From assembly GCA_009711615.1 (NCBI GenBank), contig VENI01000005.1:248001-312000 (forward strand): 64,000 nucleotides of DNA, read 5' to 3'. The notes below the pieces were generated by a model, which worked only from the letters and a program-made list of their open reading frames with translations, did not search any database and was not told the origin of the DNA. Every line of letters starts with the position of its first letter. Positions within the stretch are counted from its first letter, which is position 1. Below, one piece after another: positions 54,720-62,797 of this stretch. Source of the DNA: Bacillota bacterium (GTDB lineage Bacteria > Bacillota > Desulfotomaculia > Desulfotomaculales > Desulfohalotomaculaceae). The translations under genes were made by a program, and so were the position numbers.

Positions 54720-55517
54720 TTAGGTTGTAGACGTTATAAAACCATGCTTTTTAAAGATTTTCTGTGCTTCATTAGCAGATAAAAAATCGATAAATTTTTT
54801 GGCTTCATTATATAGTTTCGTTCCATTAATGATGGCCATTGGATATACAATCGGTTTATGGGAGTTTCGTGGGGCAGTGGCCACAATCTTAGAATGCTTG
54901 GAAATCATAGCATCTGTTTTGTAAACCAAACCACCTTCTACATTGCCGGTTTCTACATAAGCTAATACTTGCCGAACATCTTTTGCCAGGACTACTTTAG
55001 TCTGAACTTCATCCCAAAGTTTCAGTGCAGATAGTGTTTCTTTAGCATACCTTCCAGCAGGAACTGATTCAGGAACACCAATGCTAATTTTGTTCACTTC
55101 TTCCTTAGCAAGATCATCAAATCCATCGATACTCTCATTGTCTTGGCTTGTGATTAAAACGATTTCATTGCTTACTAAATTCATTTGAGAATCATTAATA
55201 ATTAAACCCTTTTTCGCCAAGACATCCATTTTGGCTTTGCTGGCGGAAATAAACAGATCCACCGGTGCTCCCTGCTCAATTTGTCGTTGCAATGTTCCAG
55301 AAGAAGCAAAATTGTAGACTATGTTTACTTTGGGGTGTTTCCGTCTATATATTTCTTTTAAATCCTTTGCAGCGTCTTTCATGCTAGCTGCTACAGAAAC
55401 GGTTAAATTAACAGATTCGACTTTATTTGTATCCATCGGCTCTTTACTGACACAGCCCATAAAATTAACTAATATAAACATTATTAGTGCCGTTGTTACT
55501 AGTAACTTCTTAAACAT
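54720..55517 (-). CDS. modA: molybdate-binding lipoprotein
   Basis: ATG 55517 follows GGGAGGTC. The 265-residue protein has a lipoprotein signal ending FMGC, so the Cys at about residue 22 would be lipid-anchored. The solute-binding fold opens with LTVSVAASMKDAAKDL and shows FASSGTLQRQIEQGAPVDLF, the classical oxyanion-binding region of ModA. Placed after nifV, it provides molybdate capture for FeMo-cofactor. Tungstate binding cannot be excluded. Confidence 0.92.
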   Translation of the reverse strand: MFKKLLVTTALIMFILVNFMGCVSKEPMDTNKVESVNLTVSVAASMKDAAKDLKEIYRRKHPKVNIVYNFASSGTLQRQIEQGAPVDLFISASKAKMDVLAKKGLIINDSQMNLVSNEIVLITSQDNESIDGFDDLAKEEVNKISIGVPESVPAGRYAKETLSALKLWDEVQTKVVLAKDVRQVLAYVETGNVEGGLVYKTDAMISKHSKIVATAPRNSHKPIVYPMAIINGTKLYNEAKKFIDFLSANEAQKIFKKHGFITSTT

Positions 55518-55546
55518 ATTGACCTCCCACAAACCCTTAACTATTG

Positions 55547-56371
55547 CTACACAACTGAAACATACTGTGGTCGCCTGGCGGCCTTGGCCACATAATTAAT
55601 TAACTTAGCTAAGTCTTTTTCATTAATATTTATTGGAAGACCCTCTAGTTTCTGCAGTATATTCAAAGCCTCTTGAAATGAACTATTCCCGGCCCTTTCC
55701 CCCAAGCCGGAAATAGTTGTACTTATATACTTAGCACCACCCTTATACGCTGCCAGCGTATTTGCAGTGGCCATACCAAAATCATTATGGGTATGAATTT
55801 CCACATCCACCCCTGTCTCCTGGATAATGCGGCTAACTTTTTCTTTAGTAGTAAAGGGTTCTAAGATTCCTAGCGTATCTGCAAAGCGCATCCGTTCCAC
55901 CCCTTCCTGTTGAGCCACCTGACAAAATTTAATCAAAAAACCTATATCTGCCCGGGAAGCATCTTCAGCCCCCACACTAACCACCGTGCCAAACTCCTTG
56001 GCATAACTCACTGCTCTCTTCAGGCTTTCTAAAACCCACACTCGATTCCGATTTAATTTATATTTAATTTGAAGGTCCGAAACAGGAGCAGAGATATGAA
56101 TATATTTTGCCCCACATTTTAGAGATGCTTTAACGTCTCCAATATTGGCACGGTTCCATGTGGATATCTTAGCTTTCAATCCAAGGTTTAATATTTCTTG
56201 TATTGCCTCAATTTCCATGCTTCCCATAGCCGGTATGCCAGCTTCAATAAAATCTATTCCAATCCGATCAAGCATTCGAGCAATTTGAACTTTTTCTGAT
56301 TTATTAAAAGCAACCCCTGCCGATTGCTCCCCATCCCTAAGAGTGGTATCAATAAAGTAAACTTTCTGCAT
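55547..56371 (-). CDS. nifV: homocitrate synthase catalytic subunit, NifV-alpha type
   Basis: NifV condenses acetyl-CoA and 2-oxoglutarate to homocitrate, a ligand of FeMo-cofactor. The protein is a TIM barrel with IDTTLRDGEQSAGVAF at the start, FIEAGIPAMG, and the metal-binding HTHNDFGMATAN near residue 200, then GLGERAGNSSFQEAL. At 274 residues it stops after the barrel; one-piece NifV is about 380, so this corresponds to NifV-alpha of clostridia, whose C-terminal half (omega) is a separate gene. No omega gene is in this window. It leads the nifV-modABC group. Confidence 0.88.
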   Translation of the reverse strand: MQKVYFIDTTLRDGEQSAGVAFNKSEKVQIARMLDRIGIDFIEAGIPAMGSMEIEAIQEILNLGLKAKISTWNRANIGDVKASLKCGAKYIHISAPVSDLQIKYKLNRNRVWVLESLKRAVSYAKEFGTVVSVGAEDASRADIGFLIKFCQVAQQEGVERMRFADTLGILEPFTTKEKVSRIIQETGVDVEIHTHNDFGMATANTLAAYKGGAKYISTTISGLGERAGNSSFQEALNILQKLEGLPININEKDLAKLINYVAKAARRPQYVSVV

Positions 56372-56510
56372 AATAAAATCACTTCCTTTATGTAAAAAAA
56401 GGTTGCTGTTTAGACATTTAGAATGCTTGAATAATATCCGCTACTACAACCATCTATCCCAATTTCAGAAATAACAGCGAGTATTCAAATATTTTTAGCC
56501 GCTTTTCTTA

Positions 56511-56545
56511 TTCTGAATTCTGAATCCTGACTTCTGACTCCTAAG
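56511..56545. repeat. CTGAATT/CTGACTC short-unit repeat bracketed by an inverted repeat
   Basis: Units TTCTGAA, TTCTGAA, TCCTGAC, TTCTGAC, TCCTAAG follow one another with a 7-8 base period. They are enclosed by AGCCGCTT (56497-56504) and AAGCGGTT (56543-56550), which can pair. The same kind of units occur at 192-250. Confidence 0.6.
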
Positions 56546-56553
56546 CGGTTTAA

Positions 56554-56611
56554 TAAAAAAGGGTACCATTGGCTTCTTTGCCTTAATACATCAATGTAAT
56601 TAAGTGGCACC
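56554..56611 (-). terminator. branched terminator after the nif transcript
   Basis: On the minus strand GGTGCCA and TGGTACC close a junction with two inner hairpins (CTTAATTACAT/ATGTATTAAG and GGC/GCC), followed by CCTTTTTT. It lies just past the AnfO-like stop and before nifV, so nifV-mod probably has its own promoter. Confidence 0.65.
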
Positions 56612-56634
56612 TAATCTCCTTGCCTATCCGTGTA

Positions 56635-57276
56635 TCATAAAGATGGGCAGCTTTTTTTTGTTATAATAAACCTAATCTCATCTTCACTGATCCGTTCATA
56701 GTTTCCATAAAACTTATCATTCATAAATTCTGCCTCTAGCCACGGTGGAATGTGGTTACAAATCACTTCCATTTCATAAAACTCACCTTTTCTTAAAAAT
56801 GGGAGCAGCACTTGTTTTGAGGTTACTCCCACATTGTTTTCCTGAATCTCTTTCAGTGAAATACGATAGTGGCCATTGGAAGTTTCTGTAGGTGTGATAA
56901 GTGTGTTATCGTCTGTTGAATTTTCCATATCTACTTGTAGCTGATTCTTCTCTTCCTCATCCAGTATATAGTTAAGAAAACTAACAGGGTTGCCTTCAAA
57001 TTCCCAAATACTATAATCAGCTTTTTCTAATTCAAAATAAGGTACCCCGGTTACGGAAAGCCCCACAAACACTTTGCACTCATTGAGAAACTCTAAAACA
57101 TCCTTCATTTTTATTCGCAGATCTTTGATCGTTAAACTTTCATTAGTAATAAACTCCTTTTCTCTTAATACCTTCCATTTACCCTGTATTTTTTTGTAAA
57201 CCACTACTTTGCCATTTTCATATAATGAACTGGTAACACCAGTTTCATTGACATACACCGCAATATCTCTAGACAT
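56635..57276 (-). CDS. AnfO-like nitrogenase accessory protein
   Basis: A 213-residue soluble protein beginning MSRDIAVYVNETGVTSSLYE, with a middle FVGLSVTGVPYFELEKADYS and an IPPWLEAEFMNDKFYGNY end. These features match the AnfO family, named from iron-only nitrogenase clusters but also present beside molybdenum nif genes in clostridia. Biochemical role is not settled. It is the last gene of the nif transcript before the branched terminator. Assigned from recalled family pattern, moderately sure. Confidence 0.7.
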   Translation of the reverse strand: MSRDIAVYVNETGVTSSLYENGKVVVYKKIQGKWKVLREKEFITNESLTIKDLRIKMKDVLEFLNECKVFVGLSVTGVPYFELEKADYSIWEFEGNPVSFLNYILDEEEKNQLQVDMENSTDDNTLITPTETSNGHYRISLKEIQENNVGVTSKQVLLPFLRKGEFYEMEVICNHIPPWLEAEFMNDKFYGNYERISEDEIRFIITKKSCPSL

Positions 57277-57327
57277 TCACAACCCCCCTATACACATTTG
57301 AAGGAGCATTTTCTTTGCTGTCATGGT

Positions 57328-57636
57328 TTATAATTCCAAACGTTCAACAATCTTTCCCTCTTCGATATGCTGATCCATGATTTCTTCCACGTCATCCGCT
57401 GTCACCGCCCCATACCAAACATTATCTGGGTACACTATAACTATTGGCCCTTGCTCACACATTGCCAGACATCCGGTGTTTGAAATGACAACTTCTCCCC
57501 TCAATCCCCTGTCTTCTATCTCCTCCATAAAATTGCCCACAATCTCTACCCCATGCTTGGATTCACAATAACCTTTTTGCTGGCCATTAACCCGGGAACT
57601 GGTGCATACAAAAATATGTTTTTTAGGTTTCATCAT
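57328..57636 (-). CDS. thioredoxin-like [2Fe-2S] ferredoxin
   Basis: From ATG 57636 the protein has 102 residues. The four cluster cysteines follow the thioredoxin-like ferredoxin pattern: HIFVCTSSRVNGQQKGYC, then ISNTGCLAMCEQGPIVIVYP. The fold is common beside nifB or in nif clusters and in NuoE-type subunits. It probably donates electrons to nitrogenase assembly or nitrogenase itself (inference). It lies 18 bases after nifB. Confidence 0.85.
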   Translation of the reverse strand: MMKPKKHIFVCTSSRVNGQQKGYCESKHGVEIVGNFMEEIEDRGLRGEVVISNTGCLAMCEQGPIVIVYPDNVWYGAVTADDVEEIMDQHIEEGKIVERLEL

Positions 57637-57654
57637 ATTGCTACCCATCCTTTA

Positions 57655-58572
57655 CTAAACAATATCTCTTTTTTTAACTGCAAGCTTGCCAGTATCATTT
57701 TTGAATTCCTTAGACCTGTCATCTGATAATAAGCCAATGGCATCGGCACGACATTGTTTGCAGTGGTACATTTGCTTCATGTCTACCTCACATAGCTTTC
57801 TCATTTTATTTACTTCTTTAATATTTGTCTCTGGATAATGAGCAAAAGCACTACCCTGTGCAGGTATCAAGGGCATAATGTTAGTAATAAACGCACCTAA
57901 TTCTTTAACCTTTTTTACAACCTCTGGTATGTGTTGATCATTAACACCTTTAATCATTACAATATTTACTTTAACCATTATTCCATTACTGGTTAGATAT
58001 TTAATCCCCGCCAGTTGGTTAGTAATAAGTACATCTACTCCTGCAGCACCAGTATATATTTCTCCTTCATAATTGATATATTTATATATTTTAGCGGAAA
58101 TATTCCGTTGCAAACTATTAACAGTCACCGTTACATGTTTAACACCCAACTCAACTATTTGTTGTGCATATTTAGGTAACATTAAACCATTAGTTGATAT
58201 GCAATAGATTGCATCTGGGTCGTATTGGCCTATTAACCTTATTGATTCTTTAGTACTTTCCCAATTAGCTAACGCATCACCCGGGCCGGCTATTCCCACC
58301 ACGCTAAGATTCGGTATTTTTCCTTTTACTTTCTTAAATTTTTCCAACGCTTTCTTAGGGGTAAGTATTTCACTGGTTACGCCAGGTCTACTTTCGTTAA
58401 CACAATCAAACTTACGGTTACAGTAATTACAACTAATATTACATTGGGGAGCTACTGGCAAATGCATTCTGGCATATTTATGATGTGCTTCAAAGGAAAA
58501 ACAGGGATGTTTGTTAGTTTTGTTTATAATGTCCCGTGATGCTTGACTAATATCTTGGTAATTACAAGTCAA
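57655..58572 (-). CDS. nifB: FeMo-cofactor biosynthesis radical SAM protein NifB
   Basis: NifB makes the carbide-containing [8Fe-9S-C] precursor of the cofactor. The 305-residue protein has HPCFSFEAHHKYARMHLP, the radical-SAM motif CNISCNYCNRKFDC, and the C-terminal CKQCRADAIGLL. It is the short form without a NifX-like domain, as in archaea and many clostridia. It follows nifN by 11 bases. Confidence 0.96.
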   Translation of the reverse strand: MTCNYQDISQASRDIINKTNKHPCFSFEAHHKYARMHLPVAPQCNISCNYCNRKFDCVNESRPGVTSEILTPKKALEKFKKVKGKIPNLSVVGIAGPGDALANWESTKESIRLIGQYDPDAIYCISTNGLMLPKYAQQIVELGVKHVTVTVNSLQRNISAKIYKYINYEGEIYTGAAGVDVLITNQLAGIKYLTSNGIMVKVNIVMIKGVNDQHIPEVVKKVKELGAFITNIMPLIPAQGSAFAHYPETNIKEVNKMRKLCEVDMKQMYHCKQCRADAIGLLSDDRSKEFKNDTGKLAVKKRDIV

Positions 58573-58583
58573 TTTAATTCACC

Positions 58584-59972
58584 TCAACTTCCCGGCACAG
58601 CAAGTGTCTTCTTTTTAGGTTCCCAATAGAACTTTTGATACATCTCTTTTCTATAGTTGTTATATTTATTTTCTAACAGGGTATTTGTTACCCGGTCTAA
58701 AAACATAGTTGTACCAATATAACCTACTGATAACAATCGCTGTCCCCCTATTCGATCATGAATAGGGAAACCAAACCTTACTAGAGGTATCCCTTCTTTT
58801 TCTGTCAAATACTTTCCATCGGAGTTACCAATTGCTACGTTAACCTTCATTTCTGTACTTATTGATCTAATGCTTACGAAATCAGCTTCATCCAGTAATG
58901 ACGCATCCCCACATAATGGTTTCACCAATTCGGCTAATTTAGCGGTCTTGCTACCAGTGGCCACCACAGCTGGTTTAATTCCATTTTCACAACACATTTT
59001 TGTAGCAGCAAATACAAGTTCCGGTTCGCCAAAGATAGCGCTTGTTCCCTGGGCGTTGTATTTATGCGAGTCAATCATGCAGTCAAGAAGTCTTCCTCTT
59101 TCCTGTTTTAAAGCTTCCGGTACTTCTTTACCTGTCAGCTGAGATAATAAGCTGAGAAAAACATCAGTATTTTCTAACCCAATCGGGATTGGTGTATTAT
59201 ATAAGGGTACACCGAATTCATCTTCCAAATATTTGCCCGGTGAGTAGTTTTCTTCTATAGTTACACCCATTTGGATAGTAGCAACCGCATCCGGCATTTC
59301 CACTATATCTTTAATTTTGGTACCGTCTTTGGTAATTTTCTTATAGGAACGTTCAAAGGGCCGGTCTAAGGTATCCGAAAAGTCCGGTAATAGAGTGTAC
59401 TGAACTTCCATCAGTTGTAACAGCCTTTTAATTTCACGAATATCAGCCGGACTTAACTGGGGAATAATAATATTTACTTTAGAACCCTTTTCCTTTTTGA
59501 TGGCAAGGTTGGTAACGATCCTTTTAACTGCAGCCCAATATCCTTCGGCATGAGTGTTTCCATAACCAGGTGTAGAAACAGTAATAATGGGAAGATTGTT
59601 CAGTTCTTTTTCCTTTAAATACTCAGACGCAATCCCGTCAATATCTTCCCCTATTGTTTCAGCAAGGCAGGTGGTGAGAACTCCAATGATTGCAGGGTTA
59701 TAAACTTTTATGATATTATCAATGGCTTTTTTTAAGTTGTCGCCGCCTCCATATATGGTCCCTTTTTCATTTAAGGAAGAGGAACCTACATCAATGGGCT
59801 CATTAAAATGTTCAGCAATATGCCTACGCATGTAGGTACTGCAGCCCTGGGAACCATGGATAATCACCATTGACTCTTCAATCCCTTTAAAGGGGATAAT
59901 GCCCCCCATTGCCATACACATGTTGCATGGGTTCTCGTTTACATTACGGCTATAAATTATTTCTTTTTCCAT
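58584..59972 (-). CDS. nifN: FeMo-cofactor scaffold protein NifN
   Basis: NifN pairs with NifE to form the scaffold on which NifB-cofactor matures to FeMo-cofactor. The 462-residue protein resembles the nitrogenase beta subunit family: NENPCNMCMAMGGIIPFKGI, IIHGSQGCSTYMRRHIAEHF, LTTCLAETIGEDI and the C-terminal LVRFGFPIHDRIGGQRLLSVGY. It is a plain NifN without a fused NifB domain. Its start directly abuts the nifE stop. Confidence 0.93.
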   Translation of the reverse strand: MEKEIIYSRNVNENPCNMCMAMGGIIPFKGIEESMVIIHGSQGCSTYMRRHIAEHFNEPIDVGSSSLNEKGTIYGGGDNLKKAIDNIIKVYNPAIIGVLTTCLAETIGEDIDGIASEYLKEKELNNLPIITVSTPGYGNTHAEGYWAAVKRIVTNLAIKKEKGSKVNIIIPQLSPADIREIKRLLQLMEVQYTLLPDFSDTLDRPFERSYKKITKDGTKIKDIVEMPDAVATIQMGVTIEENYSPGKYLEDEFGVPLYNTPIPIGLENTDVFLSLLSQLTGKEVPEALKQERGRLLDCMIDSHKYNAQGTSAIFGEPELVFAATKMCCENGIKPAVVATGSKTAKLAELVKPLCGDASLLDEADFVSIRSISTEMKVNVAIGNSDGKYLTEKEGIPLVRFGFPIHDRIGGQRLLSVGYIGTTMFLDRVTNTLLENKYNNYRKEMYQKFYWEPKKKTLAVPGS

Positions 59973-61310
59973 CTAACTACCCTCCTTGCCATGTACATAA
60001 TCCCAAACAGGTGAGCAAACAGCTGAATATACTTCCTGGGCAAAATTCACTGCTCCGACAAATCCACTTAATGGGTGTTTGCGTTCATGATTGTGATCTA
60101 TAAAGGCAAGACCAAGTTTATACGCTAGCGGTCTTTCCTTTACTCCTCCCACCAGTAAGTGTGCTCCCTTTTCTATCATGAACTGTTCCAGTTCCGAAGG
60201 ATTTGCATCGTCAAGTACCACTGTGCCATCTTCAACTAAATTGTTAATGATTTCATATTCTTCTTTACGGCCGGTTTGGGTACCAATCATCACAACCTCT
60301 ATTCCAATTTCTCGAAATTGTTTAATTAGCGAAATGGCTTTAAAACCGCCACCAACATAAACAGCTGCTCTTTTACCCTTCAACTTTTCTCTATAAAAAT
60401 CAATTTTAGGCTTAGTACTAAACACTTCTTCTTTTATTAACTTTTCTGCCTGATTCATTATTTCTTCATCTTCGAAAAAAGCTGCAATTTTTCTTAATGA
60501 ATTGGCGGTATCTTCTAAACCAAGAAATGATATCTGCATATAAGGAATGTTATAAAGTTCTTGCATTTTACCCGCCAGATAGTACATTGAGCCCGCACAC
60601 TGAATTATATTCAAAGATGCTTCTGGAGCTGTCTTTAGCTTCTGATAGCTTGAATCACCGGTAAACGCTACATTTACATCAATACCAATCCTTTGAAGGT
60701 ATTTTTTAATGATCCATGCCTCTCCGGCTAAATTAAAATCTCCTAGGTAGTTGATGAATTTATTTTCCTTTATAATTTTCTTTTCTCCGGGGTCAATTAG
60801 CCGGAGCAATGTATCACATGCCGCCCTGTATCCCATGGATTTGTTTCCGATAAAGCCACTGGACTGTACCGGAAGTACTTCTATACCATGCTTTTGGGCT
60901 GCTGTCTTACAAACCGCTTCTAAATCATCACCAATTACCCCCACCACACATGTGGAGTAAACAAAAACCAGCTTTGCATTATATTTTTCTACTAATTCAT
61001 CAATAGCTTTTGCAAGTTTCTTTTCGCCACCAAAAATAATATCCCGTTCCTTTAAGTCTGTGGAAAAACTGTTTCTATACAGTTCAGACCCACTACTAAG
61101 GCTTCCCCTGATATCCCAGGTATAACTAGCACATCCAATAGGGCCATGCACTAGATGAATAGCATCTGTAACCGGGTTTAAAACAACCCTGGCTCCGCAA
61201 TAAACACAAGCTCGCTGACTAATGCATCCGGAAACACTGTCAGTATCACATTTTAATTGCTGTTTTTGCTTTCCCTTAATAGATATTGAATGAAATCTTT
61301 CTTCTATCAG
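59973..61310 (-). CDS. nifE: FeMo-cofactor scaffold protein NifE, start uncertain
   Basis: The body is a clear NifE: LKCDTDSVSGCISQRACVYC, GARVVLNP, HGPIGCASYTWDIRGSLSSG, and FVGAVNFAQEVYSAVCSPVW at the end. An open frame with an ATG covering the conserved N-terminus does not exist. I extend to CTG 61310, giving 445 residues with LIEERFHSI, as expected for the family; GTG 61151 would lose the essential RACVYCGAR block. An ATG at 61318 would be in frame if one more C were present in the CCC at 61310-61312 (reading MIPLIEERF). No good ribosome site is visible. Product firm, start or frameshift unresolved. Confidence 0.88.
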   Translation of the reverse strand: MIEERFHSISIKGKQKQQLKCDTDSVSGCISQRACVYCGARVVLNPVTDAIHLVHGPIGCASYTWDIRGSLSSGSELYRNSFSTDLKERDIIFGGEKKLAKAIDELVEKYNAKLVFVYSTCVVGVIGDDLEAVCKTAAQKHGIEVLPVQSSGFIGNKSMGYRAACDTLLRLIDPGEKKIIKENKFINYLGDFNLAGEAWIIKKYLQRIGIDVNVAFTGDSSYQKLKTAPEASLNIIQCAGSMYYLAGKMQELYNIPYMQISFLGLEDTANSLRKIAAFFEDEEIMNQAEKLIKEEVFSTKPKIDFYREKLKGKRAAVYVGGGFKAISLIKQFREIGIEVVMIGTQTGRKEEYEIINNLVEDGTVVLDDANPSELEQFMIEKGAHLLVGGVKERPLAYKLGLAFIDHNHERKHPLSGFVGAVNFAQEVYSAVCSPVWDYVHGKEGS

Positions 61311-61366
61311 GGAATCATTTTTATGAATTACATTGATAACGCATCACATCTTTCTTGATTTATCTC

Positions 61367-61400
61367 AATATGAGGTGAAGATTAAACCTCACCTCATATT
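61367..61400. promoter_or_regulatory. stem-loop between nifK and nifE
   Basis: AATATGAGGTGA pairs with TCACCTCATATT (12 bp, inner AG/CC unpaired) over a short loop, starting seven bases after the nifK stop. No T run follows on the minus strand, so it looks like an mRNA stabilising or partial-termination element. It could set the excess of structural NifDK over NifEN. Confidence 0.7.
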
Positions 61401-61406
61401 CCTTTG

Positions 61407-62795
61407 TTACATTACCAATTCAAAATCCTCATCCTTAGAGTCTCGGTCTTCCCGATCCAGCAGAGTATTGGTTATCATTTCAATCAGACGCATAGCTCCT
61501 TTATAACCAACTACCGGCAAATATGTCTGGACGCTTCTGTCTAAAATAGGAAATCCGACACGCACTAAAGGAATATCCTCAGCTTTGGCAATATACTTAC
61601 CATAGGTGTTACCGATAATTAAATCCACGGGTTCATTTTTAATCCACTGGTGCAGTTCAAACAGGTCACCGCCAGCTTTTACTTGCGCCTCAATGCCCGC
61701 AGGCTCTAAAAGGTGATTAATCTCTTTTTCAAAAAAACCTCCAATACCACCAAGGGTGGATGTAGGAGTACCAGTTAAAATATGAACAGGCTTCATCCCC
61801 AAGCTTAATAGGAATTCCGTTAAACCAATTACAACATCCGGGTCACCAAAAATAGCTACTTTCTTACCGTGAAACTGATGGTGAGTATCGGTCATTATGT
61901 CAACCAATTGGCCCCTCTCTTCTTCCAGTTCATAAGGTATCTCCTCTGTGAAGTTCTGTCTCAGTGCCATCACTAATTGATCAGTGGCTTTAATCCCTAT
62001 CGGTGTTTTAAGTGCCGTATAATTGACATCACATTTTCTCTCTAGGAGCTTAGCAGCATCTTCAGAAGCATACTGACCTAACGCAAGGGTTAATTTTGAA
62101 TTACCGGCATCTGCAATGTCTTCTACCTTTGTACCTCCTTTGGGGTACATAACGTATTGACCGGTCATCGGTGTATCTAGAACTCCTGAGGTGTCAGGAA
62201 ACATAGTAAAATTAACATTCATCAGGTTTACAATTCTTTTAATCTCCCGCATATCTCCGGGATTGACAAAACCGGGAATAATATTTGCCTGCTCTTTTTT
62301 GGTTTCTGTGGTAGCCTTAGCTAAACAATCAACCATTCCTTTTGTCATATTAGAAAACCCGGTTATGTGCGATCCTTGGTAACTAGGGGTGCTGGCATAA
62401 ATAACCACCTTATCCTCAGGAACCTCAGCAGAATTAATTGTTGAAGGGAGATCATCACCAATTGTTTCTGACAAACAAGTGGTATGAATCGCCATCACAT
62501 CAGGATTATAAATGGAAAACACATTCTTAATAGAAGTTTTTAAATTTGCTCCACCACCAAAAACCGAGGCACCTTCTGTAAAGGAACTTGTTGATGCCAT
62601 CACAGGCTCTTTAAAATGCCTGGTTAAATGTGATCGGTGATAGGAACAACAACCCTGAGAACCATGACTGTGAGGCAAACACTTATGAATACCCAGGGCA
62701 GCATACATTGCCCCTAGGGGCTGACAGGTTTTTGCTGGATTTATCACGCCACCGCTTTTACGCTCTATAATTTCTTTAGGTGTAGAATCTAACAT
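61407..62795 (-). CDS. nifK: molybdenum-iron nitrogenase beta subunit, short clostridial form
   Basis: ATG 62795 follows GGAGAGG and lies two bases after the nifD stop, giving 462 residues (MLDSTPKEIIERKSGGVIN). P-cluster cysteines lie in NPAKTCQPLGAMYA, LPHSHGSQGCCSYHR and HTTCLSETIGDDL. The C-terminal LVRVGFPILDRSVQTYLPVVGY is typical. The ~50-residue N-terminal arm of proteobacterial NifK is absent, as in clostridial enzymes. Together with NifD it forms the dinitrogenase. A longer frame from 62870 overlaps nifD and is unlikely. Confidence 0.96.
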   Translation of the reverse strand: MLDSTPKEIIERKSGGVINPAKTCQPLGAMYAALGIHKCLPHSHGSQGCCSYHRSHLTRHFKEPVMASTSSFTEGASVFGGGANLKTSIKNVFSIYNPDVMAIHTTCLSETIGDDLPSTINSAEVPEDKVVIYASTPSYQGSHITGFSNMTKGMVDCLAKATTETKKEQANIIPGFVNPGDMREIKRIVNLMNVNFTMFPDTSGVLDTPMTGQYVMYPKGGTKVEDIADAGNSKLTLALGQYASEDAAKLLERKCDVNYTALKTPIGIKATDQLVMALRQNFTEEIPYELEEERGQLVDIMTDTHHQFHGKKVAIFGDPDVVIGLTEFLLSLGMKPVHILTGTPTSTLGGIGGFFEKEINHLLEPAGIEAQVKAGGDLFELHQWIKNEPVDLIIGNTYGKYIAKAEDIPLVRVGFPILDRSVQTYLPVVGYKGAMRLIEMITNTLLDREDRDSKDEDFELVM

Positions 62796-62797
62796 TT

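Noticed and set aside
56554..56611. Molybdenum-cofactor riboswitch before nifV-mod
   Set aside because: The structure is too small, ends in a T run right after the upstream gene and lacks the known motif, so a terminator explains it better.
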